From positions 1 to 64,000 of the forward strand of contig JAPLKL010000063.1 in NCBI GenBank assembly GCA_026388095.1: a stretch of 64,000 nucleotides of DNA, written 5' to 3'. A program made the translations under genes and the position numbers. This DNA is from Elusimicrobiota bacterium. Lineage in GTDB: Bacteria > Elusimicrobiota > Elusimicrobia > UBA1565 > UBA9628. Position 1 is the stretch's first letter; the number at the start of each line of letters is the position of its first letter. Below, in pieces: positions 41,645-56,001 of this stretch. The notes beneath the pieces were generated by a model. It did not search any database. It was not told the origin of the DNA and saw only the letters and a list, made by a program, of their open reading frames with translations.

Positions 41645-42733
41645 ATGCACCGGACAGCTCCTGCCGGACGCCGGCTGATCCTCCTGCCCCTTCTGCTGGC
41701 GGCCCTCTGCGCCTGCCGCGGCCCGCGCAATCCGCCCTTCATCATCGGGATGTACGGCGCCAACGACCCCGCGGCCCTGGCCAAGCTCAAGCGCGAGGGA
41801 TTCAACGCGGCCCAGACCAACGCTCAGGATCCGGTCGGCCTGGCCGCTATGGCCACGGCTGCGAAAAAAACCGGGATGACGCTCCTGGCTTGGCCGCAGG
41901 GGCTCATGAAGTCCAACGTCTCAGCCAACGGCTTTCCCATGGCCGTCTGGTACCTGGCGGACGAGCCCGACGTGGCCAAGCTGCCTTTGTCCGAGCTCCA
42001 GGCGCTGGAAGGGCGCGTCAAGCGCTGGTCCCCCAAGCTCCCCACCGCGTTCGTGCTCGGCGACGGCCGCAGAGCCCCGGCCTACGCCGCGGCCGGCGAC
42101 ATCATGATGGTGGACTGGTACCCCGTCCCGCACCTGCCCCTGGAGTCCGCGGGCGAGCACGTGTCCATGACGGTCGGGGCCGCCGGGCGCAAGCCCGTCT
42201 GGGCCGTGCTCCAGGCCATGGACTGGAAAGACTACCCCCAGCGCAATTCAAAAAAGCCCCGGATCGGAAGGTTCCCGGACGCCCACGAGATCCGGTTCAT
42301 GACCTATCACTCCATACTTTCCTGGGCCAAGGGCATCTGGTACTTCACCTACACCAAGCCGGACCAGACCACCTTGCCCGACACCCCCGAAGAATGGATC
42401 GCGGTGACCGGCGTGGTGCACGAGCTCGCCGCCCTGCGCCCCATATTCGAGGACGGCAAGCCCGCCTACCTGCCTTTCCCGCCCGAGCCGGACGGCGCGC
42501 TGGCCCGGGCCTGGCGCTATCACTGGCGCGACTACGTCATCATCGCCAACCCCTGGCCCAAGACCATGGTGCGCGTGCCCCCCGAGCTCCTCAAGATGGA
42601 CTGGCGCCCCCTCTTCGAGATGCGCCGCTACCAGAAGGAGCTGCTCCAGAAGTCCGGCGAGGACTACTACCTGCCGCCCTACCGAGTCATGGTCTTCGAG
42701 AGCCGCTGGCGCTGGCGAAAAATCGCACCGTGA
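41645..42733 (+). CDS. Lipoprotein with TIM-barrel glycoside-hydrolase-like fold
   Basis: A 362-residue secreted protein with a lipobox (LLAALCAC, Cys24). The mature part starts FIIGMYGANDPAALAKLKREGFNAAQT and continues with alternating strand/helix segments and an acidic YLADEPD at a barrel-strand end. Further barrel segments are MMVDWYPVP and FMTYHSILSWAKGIWYFTY. This is the look of putative glycoside hydrolases of the GH42/GH2-like TIM-barrel group, with a small beta domain at the end. Substrate unknown; near a polysaccharide locus it might trim the polymer (inference). Confidence 0.65.
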   Translation: MHRTAPAGRRLILLPLLLAALCACRGPRNPPFIIGMYGANDPAALAKLKREGFNAAQTNAQDPVGLAAMATAAKKTGMTLLAWPQGLMKSNVSANGFPMAVWYLADEPDVAKLPLSELQALEGRVKRWSPKLPTAFVLGDGRRAPAYAAAGDIMMVDWYPVPHLPLESAGEHVSMTVGAAGRKPVWAVLQAMDWKDYPQRNSKKPRIGRFPDAHEIRFMTYHSILSWAKGIWYFTYTKPDQTTLPDTPEEWIAVTGVVHELAALRPIFEDGKPAYLPFPPEPDGALARAWRYHWRDYVIIANPWPKTMVRVPPELLKMDWRPLFEMRRYQKELLQKSGEDYYLPPYRVMVFESRWRWRKIAP

Positions 42734-42836
42734 AAATCTAAGGCCTGAGTTTCCTTTTTCATGGTACAAGCCGAATCGGTGCGTTGTTCTGTATACTTGA
42801 CTATATGGCACGGCCCGCTGAATCGCGGCTAGAATC

Positions 42837-43091
42837 ATGAGCCGACATCCCCTGCACCGCCTCCTCGACGCCCTCCAGTACGAGTACCGCTACGTGGGCA
42901 TGGAGGAGAAGGACGGACGGCCGTACAAGAAGTTCATCAAGGTGCCGCGCTTGCGCTCCCGCCACAAGCAGGCGCTCCTGCTCGCGGCCCTGGCCGCGGT
43001 CCTGCTGGTCTGCGGGGTCTGGCTGGTGCGCAGGATCACCGACCGCTTGGAGGCTCCCCCCGAAGCGGCGCCGCTGGTGCAGCCGCAGTAA
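42837..43091 (+). CDS. Small single-pass membrane protein
   Basis: An 84-residue protein with a charged N-terminal half (HRLLDALQYEYRYVGMEEKDGRPYKKF), one membrane helix (about 46-66, ALLLAALAAVLLVCGVWLV) and a Pro/Ala-rich tail. Composition and third-position GC are like real genes nearby. I do not recognise a family. It ends 10 bases before the 690-bp inverted-repeat element. Confidence 0.6.
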   Translation: MSRHPLHRLLDALQYEYRYVGMEEKDGRPYKKFIKVPRLRSRHKQALLLAALAAVLLVCGVWLVRRITDRLEAPPEAAPLVQPQ

Positions 43092-43097
43092 GGCGCA

Positions 43098-43795
43098 CTA
43101 GCAGGCTGCTGATAAACCCTCCCGCGGAAAGGACTCTGTCCGGACTACTCCTGTCCGGAGAAAATCCGTCGCGCGACGCAACAAGCCCTGATGAAACAGC
43201 TCCCGGTCAGGATTGTCCGACGGAAAATCGGCAGCAGGCCTCGCTGAATCGGCTTGCGCGGCCCTAGAGCCCGTTCAGCGACATCATCCCGGCGTTGGCC
43301 CGCGCCGGCGATGCCGGCGGTGGTCGTTGACAACCCCGATGGGTCCTGCGAGCCGCGGCGGGGCGCACTGTGTCCGGACACAGTTGCTCCGGAATCTTAA
43401 GATTCCTCGACCAGACCTGCCCCGGACAGCATCGCACAGGGAACCCTGTCGGGCCCGGGATCGTCGCAGGTCGGTTCCGCTCCGAGAGACTCAGAGACCG
43501 TCCGGGCAAGCTTCTTTGACTTTCCCCGGACAGCTCTGGTCCGGACACAGTCCTTTCGGCAGCGGGCAACAGTCCCTCCCCGAACTGGCCCAGACAGGCG
43601 CAGCCTGTCTGGGCCGGTCGCGCCGAAGGCGCCATCCTTCGTGCAACCTATCGGCTGGGTTCTGCCGCCCCGCTTCCGTGCGCTATTGCCGTAAGGCGCC
43701 TGCCCGCCTTCCTTGCGGGCAGGTGCGCGGGTCGGTTGCGCCCGGCAGACGGCCGCCGGGCGCTCGCAGAACGGACTTTATCAGCAGCCTCCTAG
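43098..43795. mobile_element. 690-bp MITE-like element with terminal inverted repeats and CTAG flanks
   Basis: The left end CAGGCTGCTGATAAA (43102-43116) and the right end TTTATCAGCAGCCTC (43777-43791) are inverted repeats matching at 14 of 15 positions. Each is bordered outside by CTAG (43098-43101 and 43792-43795), a likely 4-bp target duplication. Inside there is no convincing gene, but there are many TCCGGA-centred repeats and strong hairpins: 43367-43384 (18-base palindrome around TGTCCGGACA), 43587-43615 (13-bp stem, 3-base loop) and 43699-43723 (9-bp stem). This is the structure of a non-autonomous transposable element. The right CTAG forms the stop codon of the phosphatase gene. Confidence 0.75.
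43734..43774. repeat. 41-bp REP-like hairpin repeat, copy 2
   Basis: The second copy of the GGTTGCGCCCGGC...GCCGGGCGCTCG...ACGG segment, here inside the 690-bp element, just before its right terminal repeat. Confidence 0.7.
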
Positions 43796-44244
43796 CCGGC
43801 GCGGCCCAGCAGCGACTCCAGGCAGTCCCGGATCTCCTGGCAGCAGGCCGCAAAGACCGCCTCCGGCTTGCCGATAGGGTCGGCGACATCCTCCGGACCG
43901 GGCCGGCCCGCGAAGCTCTTGAGCACCTGGACCTTGCCGCGGAACTCGGGGAAGCGCTCCAGGATCGCGTCGTGCTGGCCGCGTTCCATGACCAGGACCA
44001 GCTCGGCCCAAGCCAGCAGTTCCCAGGTGAGCAGCTTGGGCGCGTGCTCGACCTCCAGGACGCCCTGGCCGCGCAAAGCGGCGCGCACCCCGGCCGGGAC
44101 CTGGAAATAGGCCTCGGCCGCCAGGCCCGCCGAGCGCACGCTCAGGCTCAGGCCGCGCTCGCGCGCCAGCTTGCCAAGCAGGAACTCGGCCATGACGCTG
44201 CGGCAGGCGTTGCCCGTGCAGACGAACAGTATCTTTTTCCGCAT
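43792..44244 (-). CDS. Low-molecular-weight protein-tyrosine phosphatase (Wzb type)
   Basis: A 150-residue cytoplasmic LMW-PTP. The P-loop C-X5-R is CTGNACR (Cys9 to Arg15) followed by S, and the general acid is Asp122 in ADPIG. Such enzymes dephosphorylate Wzc-type kinases and set polysaccharide chain length and export. The matching kinase is at 7672-9414, far from it, so it would act in trans. Arsenate reductase of the same fold is less likely. The stop codon TAG is contributed by the CTAG next to the inserted element, so the natural C-terminus may have been altered. Confidence 0.88.
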   Translation of the reverse strand: MRKKILFVCTGNACRSVMAEFLLGKLARERGLSLSVRSAGLAAEAYFQVPAGVRAALRGQGVLEVEHAPKLLTWELLAWAELVLVMERGQHDAILERFPEFRGKVQVLKSFAGRPGPEDVADPIGKPEAVFAACCQEIRDCLESLLGRAG

Positions 44245-44250
44245 CTAAAG

Positions 44251-44285
44251 AAGGAACCGGGGCGAATGCGGGCCCCCGGTTCCTT
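44251..44285 (-). terminator. Hairpin terminator between the FecR-domain and phosphatase genes
   Basis: AAGGAACCGGGG (44251-44262) pairs with CCCCGGTTCCTT (44274-44285), with T-rich tails on both sides (TTTTGT on plus; CTTCTTTAG on minus). It is downstream of the FecR-domain gene on the minus strand, so it probably ends that transcript. Confidence 0.65.
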
Positions 44286-44303
44286 TTGTCCGAGCCTGCC
44301 GCG

Positions 44304-45203
44304 TCAGGGCGTCGACGGGCTGACCGGAGTCTGTTGCTCCTGCTGAGGGTTGTTCTGGTTCGTGTCGGTGGTGCCCGTTCCGGTGCCGGTGCCCGTTCCG
44401 GTCCCGGTGCCGGTGCCGGTGCCCGTTCCGGTGCCGGTGCCCGTTCCGGTCCCGGTCGGCGGCGGCGGCAACTGGATGATGATGACCGGCTCCTGCAGGG
44501 CCTGGATGTTCTCCGGAGTCAAAGTGACGGCCATTTCGACGACAGGCGCTCCAGGCGTTCCGGGCGTCCCGGGCGCGCCGGGGGTGCCGCCGGTCGTGCC
44601 GATGACGCCGGGCGCGGCTTGCACCGTGATGGTCTGGCCCGCGTGGGCGGTGAGGATCTGTCCAAGCTGGTTCTGCGAGACGACCACGCCGTCGAAGACG
44701 TAGGTCCTGGTGCCGCTGGCGTCGGTCTCTATGCGCAGAGTGGTGCCGCGGACCGCGGCCACGGCGGTCGGGGTGTGGATCTCGAAGGCGCGGCCGGCCA
44801 GCTTCTTGACCCAGGCGTCCATCCGGCCCACCCCGAGGAACAGCGAGACCTTGGAGGTAGACACGGAATCCAGCCGGAGGGTCGCATTGCCGTCAAGGCG
44901 CACCTGGCTGCGGTCGGAGAAGACCACGATGCAGGAGGCGTTCGTCGCGGTCTTCACCGTGGTGCCGGGCGGCAGCGCCTCGCCCTGCTTGGCCCGTCTC
45001 CAGACGTCGGTGCCGCCCATCTGCACCTCCACGGCGCCCGACATCTCGCCCAGGAAGGTGACCAGGCCCACCGGCGCCGGCGCCTGGGCCCCGGCCGGCG
45101 CTGCGGCCGGCACTGGGACCTGCACTGGGGCGGCCGCCGGGGCCGCCGTCGTAGCGACCGGAAGCGCGGCAGCCAGCAAAGCAAGGCAAAGTAATTTTCT
45201 CAT
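44304..45203 (-). CDS. Secreted FecR-domain protein with a Gly-Thr repeat tail
   Basis: A 299-residue exported protein. A signal peptide (RKLLCLALLAAALPVATTAAP) and an Ala/Pro-rich linker are followed by a FecR domain (about 45-185: GEALPPGTTVKTATNASCIVVF, LRLDSVS, HTPTAVAAVRGTTLRI). The C-terminal part holds a collagen-like GTPGAPGTPG stretch, a proline run and then about 15 Gly-Thr pairs. Start ATG 45203 has GGAG six bases upstream; ATG 45224 would add seven residues. FecR-domain proteins of this kind may bind peptidoglycan or act at the surface; there is no FecI sigma factor here, so iron signalling is unlikely. Confidence 0.78.
   Translation of the reverse strand: MRKLLCLALLAAALPVATTAAPAAAPVQVPVPAAAPAGAQAPAPVGLVTFLGEMSGAVEVQMGGTDVWRRAKQGEALPPGTTVKTATNASCIVVFSDRSQVRLDGNATLRLDSVSTSKVSLFLGVGRMDAWVKKLAGRAFEIHTPTAVAAVRGTTLRIETDASGTRTYVFDGVVVSQNQLGQILTAHAGQTITVQAAPGVIGTTGGTPGAPGTPGTPGAPVVEMAVTLTPENIQALQEPVIIIQLPPPPTGTGTGTGTGTGTGTGTGTGTGTGTGTGTTDTNQNNPQQEQQTPVSPSTP
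44368..44458. repeat. GC-rich 6/18-bp tandem repeat encoding poly(Gly-Thr)
   Basis: Units of GGTGCC, CGTTCC, GGTCCC and GGTGCCGGTGCCCGTTCC repeat about 15 times. On the minus strand they read Gly-Thr pairs. The period is a multiple of three, so the count can vary without frameshift. Confidence 0.9.
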
Positions 45204-45274
45204 GTTTTCTCCGCTAGAGAGCATATCATAGTATACCCATTCCGGTATGCCTGCCGCAATCGTGCCCCGCTGGC

Positions 45275-45748
45275 TCAGGCCCGCCTGCGCCGCGCCAGGT
45301 CCCGGCTCCGCGCCAGGCGCTCCCGGCGCTTGATCTCGGGCCAGCTGTCCAGGACCTCGCCGGCCGTGCGCAGCTTGCGGCGTCCGAACACGTGCGGGTG
45401 CCGGCGCTTCAGCTTGCGGTATTGGCTCAGGGCCACGTCCTGGATGTCGAAAAGGCCCTTTTCCCCGGCGATCTGGGAGTGCAGAAGCACCTGCAGGAGC
45501 AGGTCTCCCAACTCGTCCTCGATCTCATGCCAGCGGCCGCGGCGCAGGGCCTTCTCCAGCTCCCGGGATTCCTCGCGAAGGAACTTGATGAGCGACAGAT
45601 GGGTCTGCTTGCGGTCCCAGGGGCAGCCCCCGGGAGAACGCAAGCGGGCAACTAGCGCGATCAGCCGGTCTAGTGCCGTAGAATGGACTCGCGGCCTTCG
45701 GCCGCGAGTCGACTTCCCGACGCCTGCGGCGTCGGGAAGTCCATTCAT
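45275..45748 (-). CDS. mazG: MazG-family nucleotide pyrophosphohydrolase
   Basis: A 157-residue single-domain MazG protein that hydrolyses non-canonical or excess NTPs to NMP and pyrophosphate. The body begins LDRLIALVARLRSPGGCPWD and carries the metal-binding EESRELEKAL and EIEDELGDLLLQV motifs. ATG 45748 overlaps the serS stop in ATGA. The first 22 residues are encoded by a double palindrome and do not resemble other MazG N-termini, so they look like an added extension. E. coli MazG has two such domains; the one-domain form is common elsewhere. Confidence 0.88.
   Translation of the reverse strand: MNGLPDAAGVGKSTRGRRPRVHSTALDRLIALVARLRSPGGCPWDRKQTHLSLIKFLREESRELEKALRRGRWHEIEDELGDLLLQVLLHSQIAGEKGLFDIQDVALSQYRKLKRRHPHVFGRRKLRTAGEVLDSWPEIKRRERLARSRDLARRRRA
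45682..45745. repeat. 64-bp double-hairpin palindrome at the mazG 5' end
   Basis: An outer pair AATGGACT (45682-45689)/AGTCCATT (45738-45745) encloses two perfect hairpins. They are GACTCGCGGCC-TTCG-GGCCGCGAGTC (45686-45710) and GACTTCCCGACGCC-TGC-GGCGTCGGGAAGTC (45711-45741). It lies inside the mazG reading frame just after the start codon and resembles a BIME/REP-type insertion. Confidence 0.85.
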
Positions 45749-47052
45749 GATGCTGGCGGAGCTATCCGTTCCGCTCCGAAATACGGGACCAGCGCCTTGG
45801 GGATGAGCAGGCTCCCGTCCTTCTGCTGGCAGTATTCGAGGATGGCGGCGAAGAGCCGCCCCACGGCCACGCCGCTGCCGTTGAGGGTGTGCGCGAGCTC
45901 AACGGACTTGTCGGCGCGGCGCAGGCGCGTGTTCATGCGGCGGGCCTGGAAGTCCCAGCAGTCCGAGCACGAGGATATCTCGCGGAAGCGGCCCTCGGCC
46001 GCCATCCAGACCTCCAGGTCATAGGTCTTGCAGGCGGAAAAGCCGATGTCCGCGGTGCACAACTCGATGACCCGGTAGGGCAGTTCCAGGCGCTTCAAGA
46101 CCTCTTCGGCATGGCCGGTCAAGGTCTCCAGAGCGGCCAAGGAGTCCTCGGGCTTGGTCACCCAGACCAGCTCCACCTTGTCGAACTGATGGTTGCGGAT
46201 GAGGCCCCGCACGTCTTTGCCGTAGGAGCCCGCCTCCTGGCGGAAGCAGGGCGTGTAGGCGGTCAGCTTGATGGGCAAGGACGCCTCGGGCAGGATCTGG
46301 TCGCGCACCAGGTTCGTCAGGGGCACCTCGGCCGTCGGGACGAGGTAGAGCGTCTCGGTCTTCCCGCCTTCGACGGCCGTCAGCTTGTAGAGGTCGGCCT
46401 CGAACTTGGGCAGCTGGCCGGTGCCTTCCAGCATCTCCGGCCGGACCAAGGACGGGACCCAGGCTTCCTGGTAGCCGTGCTCTCGGGTGTGCAGGTCGAG
46501 CTGGAAGGAGATGATGGAGCGCATGAGGCGCGCGCCCGCCCCGCGCCACAGGGCGAAGCGCGAGCCGGAGAGCTTGGTGGCCGCGGCCATGTCGAGGATG
46601 CCCAGCTTCTCGCCCAGGGCCTGATGGTCCAAAGGCTTGAAATCCAAGGGCCGGGGCGCCGGGCTGGAGCGCACCACCGGGTTGTCGGCTTCGCCGGCGC
46701 CCTTGGGCGCGGACGGGTGGGGAAGGTTGGGCAGGCCCAAGGCCGCTTCCTTGAACTTGGCCGTCAGGGACGTCAGGGCCGCTTCCTGGCCGGACATCTC
46801 GGCTTTGAGCGCGATGACCTCGGCCATGAGCTTGGCGGCTTCGGCCTCGTTCTTCTGCGCCTTGGCCTTGCCCACGGCCTGGGAGGAGGCGTTGCGCTTG
46901 GCGCGCAGGTCTTCGACCTTCTTGAGCAGGCCCCGGTGCTCCAGGTCCAGAGTGATGAGCTCCTCCAAGGCGGGCAGGTAGCGTCCGCCCCGGTCCTTGA
47001 TGCCGCCGCGGGCCCGGTCCGGCTCCTTGCGGATGATGTTGATGTCGTTCAT
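45745..47052 (-). CDS. serS: Seryl-tRNA synthetase
   Basis: A 435-residue class II aminoacyl-tRNA synthetase charging tRNA-Ser (and tRNA-Sec). The N-terminal coiled-coil arm spans about 30-105 (LLKKVEDLRAKRNASSQAV). Motif 2 appears in TPCFRQEAGSYGKDVRGLIRNHQF, with ISSCSDCWDFQARRMNTR before motif 3 in HTLNGSGVAVGRLFAAILE. Normal length. It is part of the replication operon, with mazG following by ATGA overlap. Confidence 0.96.
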   Translation of the reverse strand: MNDINIIRKEPDRARGGIKDRGGRYLPALEELITLDLEHRGLLKKVEDLRAKRNASSQAVGKAKAQKNEAEAAKLMAEVIALKAEMSGQEAALTSLTAKFKEAALGLPNLPHPSAPKGAGEADNPVVRSSPAPRPLDFKPLDHQALGEKLGILDMAAATKLSGSRFALWRGAGARLMRSIISFQLDLHTREHGYQEAWVPSLVRPEMLEGTGQLPKFEADLYKLTAVEGGKTETLYLVPTAEVPLTNLVRDQILPEASLPIKLTAYTPCFRQEAGSYGKDVRGLIRNHQFDKVELVWVTKPEDSLAALETLTGHAEEVLKRLELPYRVIELCTADIGFSACKTYDLEVWMAAEGRFREISSCSDCWDFQARRMNTRLRRADKSVELAHTLNGSGVAVGRLFAAILEYCQQKDGSLLIPKALVPYFGAERIAPPAS

Positions 47053-47597
47053 CTATGGTTTCTTGACCGGCAGGATGGTCTCGTGGGTCTCGACCGTTTC
47101 CACGACTCCGCGCCGGGGGCTGAGCATGACCTGCAGCTTGAGCTGGTCCGGCCAGAACCCGGAATCGAAGGTCCGCTTGAGGTAATGGGCGAGCGGCATG
47201 TCCACGGACAGGGACGGGTCCAAGGTGACTTCCAGCAGCCGGTTGGGACCCACCTTGGGGATGCGCCTCTCGCCGATCAGGAAGGGCACGGCCCAGACCC
47301 CCTCGCCGCTCTGCCCGATCGCGATGAGCCGGGCGCTCAGGCAGTAGCGCAGGAGCAGGCTCTCCGCCGGCCTCGGGCCGCGGTTCTTGAGCACCACGCG
47401 CAGGCGCAGCTTGCCGTCTATGAGCGGGGGCAGGGTGGGCAGGCTCGTGATGCCCTGGTACACGGCTTTCTCCCCGGGCGCGGCCTTGGCCAGCTGCCAG
47501 CCCACGCTCTCGATCATGCCTTCGGCGTGCAGGGGGCCCGCCAAACAAACGAGCGCCGCGGCTACGCCGCGGCGCCATTTAATGCCCGAAGCCAAGC

Positions 47598-47601
<4 letters not shown>
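47053..47601 (-). CDS. Secreted protein of unknown function between gyrA and serS
   Basis: A 182-residue protein with a signal peptide ([20 protein letters not shown], cleavage after about residue 26). The mature domain is beta-rich ([28 protein letters not shown], then [13 protein letters not shown]), suggestive of an immunoglobulin-like fold. I do not recognise the family. ATGA overlap with gyrA and 0-base spacing to serS show it is expressed with them, although a secreted product is odd in a replication operon. Confidence 0.7.
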
Positions 47602-50144
<2,543 letters not shown>

Positions 50145-50154
50145 TGATTATCCT

Positions 50155-53083
<2,929 letters not shown>

Positions 53084-53087
<4 letters not shown>

Positions 53088-54199
53088 ATCCTCATGGGCA
53101 TGATGACGAAGCGGCTGTCCGATCCGTCCACCGGCTCTATGAGGACCGGGTTGACGGGGCTGGTGAAGCCCAAAGACACCTTCTCGCAATCGATGTGCTT
53201 CAGGGCGTCCACCATGAAATGGGGGTTGAAGGCGACCTGGAAATCGGCGCCCGCGTACGCCACCTCCAGCTCGTCGTTGAACTCCAGGTTCGGGGATGAG
53301 GCCGAGATGTGCAGGCTTCCCTTCTGCAGGGCGAACTTGACCGAGCCCCCGCGATCCAGGGCGCAGAGCGCCGCCCTTCTGGTGACGGCCAGCAGCTCCC
53401 CGGCGCCCAGGACGACCGAGATGTCCTTCTTCTTCGGGATGACCTGCTCGTAGTTCGGGAAGGTGCCGCCGATCAGGCGCGAGAGCAAGGTCGTCTCCTT
53501 GGCCTGGAAGACGATCTGGTTATCGGTCACGCCGACCTGCAGCTTCTCCTGGCAATCCGGCTTGACGTCGAGGGCGCCCAGCAGGCGCAGCAACTCGCCC
53601 AGGATCTTGGTGGGCACGATGATCTGGAACTCCCGGTCCTTCAGCGCGCCCTTGCGCCCCACGATGGCCAGGCGGCGGCCGTCGGTGGCCACCATCTCCA
53701 GGGTCCCCTTCTTGGCGGACCAGTACACGCCGTTGAGCACGTGCCGGGTCTCGTCGGAGGAGGCGGCGAAGATGGTCTTGCGCACCATGTCCGCGACCAG
53801 GCCCATGGGCAGAGAGAACGCCTCTTTCCAGTCGAATTCGGGCAGGACGGGATATTCGGACTTCGGGGCCCCGATGATGGAGAAGCGCGAGCGCCCGCAT
53901 TTGATCTGGACCTTGTCGCCGGCGTCCACCATGAGCTCCACCTCGTGGCCGTCCGGCAGGCTGTGCAGGATGTCCGAGAATTTCTTGGCCGGGATGGTGA
54001 TGCTCCCGTCCGATTCCACCTCCGCGGGGAGGTAGTGCTTGACGCCCATCTCCAGGTCCGTGGAGACGACCTTGATCTTGGAGCTCTCCGTCTCCATCAT
54101 GAAGTTGAGCAGGATGGGCAGAGTGGTCCGGGAGGACAGGGCGGATTGTATGGTTTGGATGCCTTTCGCCAGGTCTTCTTTATGACAGTGTATCTTCAT
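53084..54199 (-). CDS. dnaN: DNA polymerase III beta sliding clamp
   Basis: A 371-residue ring-forming processivity clamp with three repeated domains. Signature stretches are KIHCHKEDLAKGIQTIQSALSSRTTLPIL at the start, FDWKEAFSLP in the linker, TDGRRLAI in the middle domain and the terminal SRFVIMPMR that forms part of the partner-binding pocket. Normal length. The gap to dnaA is 152 bases. Confidence 0.96.
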
Positions 54200-54351
54200 T
54201 TTATCATCATCCTCTTAATAGGGTCGGAAAAGAGCCTCTTCGGGGGACGCCCCGTCTCAGCCGGGCCGCGCGCCGCTGGTGATAATCAGGGGAAGTTATC
54301 CACCCTTTGCACAGCGCGCCCGCCCCGGCCGAGTTCGCGGTCATCATCCCC
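54200..54351. other. dnaA-dnaN intergenic gap
   Basis: 152 bases without a gene. A near-consensus DnaA box TTATCCACC lies at 54296-54304 on the plus strand. The left part is a GC-rich imperfect hairpin zone. It may belong to the origin region or carry a dnaN promoter, but I see no clear -35/-10 pair. Confidence 0.4.
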
Positions 54352-55698
<1,347 letters not shown>

Positions 55699-55701
55699 AA
55701 G

Positions 55702-55721
55702 TTATCCACAGGTGTGCATAA
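55702..55721. promoter_or_regulatory. Pair of DnaA boxes in the dnaA leader
   Basis: TTATCCACA (55702-55710) and, on the other strand, TTATGCACA (55713-55721) face each other two bases apart, just upstream of the dnaA start codon and downstream of its predicted promoter. That position suits autorepression by DnaA. Confidence 0.65.
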
Positions 55722-55819
55722 GTCCCACGGCTTCGAATATCTGTTCAAAAACAATCATATTTGGACGGCCGCCGAGCGCCGAAGCCAAAGTCGACGCGCC
55801 CTGATTTGACACGGGCAAT

Positions 55820-55848
55820 ATGCTAGCTCTTTTTGAAGAAGCAGTCAA
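55820..55848 (-). promoter_or_regulatory. dnaA: dnaA promoter
   Basis: On the minus strand TTGACT (55848-55843), a 17-base spacer and TAGCAT (55825-55820) give a good sigma-70-type promoter. The leader to the dnaA ATG would be about 115 bases and includes the two DnaA boxes. Confidence 0.6.
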
Positions 55849-56001
55849 ACGTAACAATTGAGATATAGTCTCGCTATATTACACGCGATTGACAGCTAAA
55901 CGCCTTTAGTGCTTCAATACACCCTCGGCGCCCGGCTCTTTGTGTCCGCGCAGGAGCTGATAAGGCGCTATCGGCTATTCTCATCTGAGCAAGGAGCGGC
56001 T

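Larger units (their letters stand above)
55699..55908. other. Candidate oriC / divergent regulatory region
   Basis: The gap between dnaA (minus) and the hibernation-factor gene (plus) is relatively AT-rich (55840-55920). It has a perfect DnaA box TTATCCACA (55702-55710, plus) and a 1-mismatch box TTATGCACA on the minus strand (55713-55721). A looser ATTCACA-type site is at about 55693. A TTGACA at 55889-55894 on plus could serve the downstream gene but has no good -10. Few boxes are seen, so it may be only part of the origin or a DnaA autoregulatory site. Confidence 0.5.

Noticed and set aside
43213-44346. 377-codon plus-strand open frame across the 690-bp element and the phosphatase
   Set aside because: It crosses the element boundary and runs antisense to a well-defined phosphatase; composition is that of hairpin DNA, with no recognisable domain.
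55909-56001. 31-residue N-terminal extension of the hibernation factor from ATG-like start upstream
   Set aside because: The family starts at EIQLTAKQ, and GTG 56002 has a strong AAGGAG at the right distance; the upstream part has no similarity to the family.
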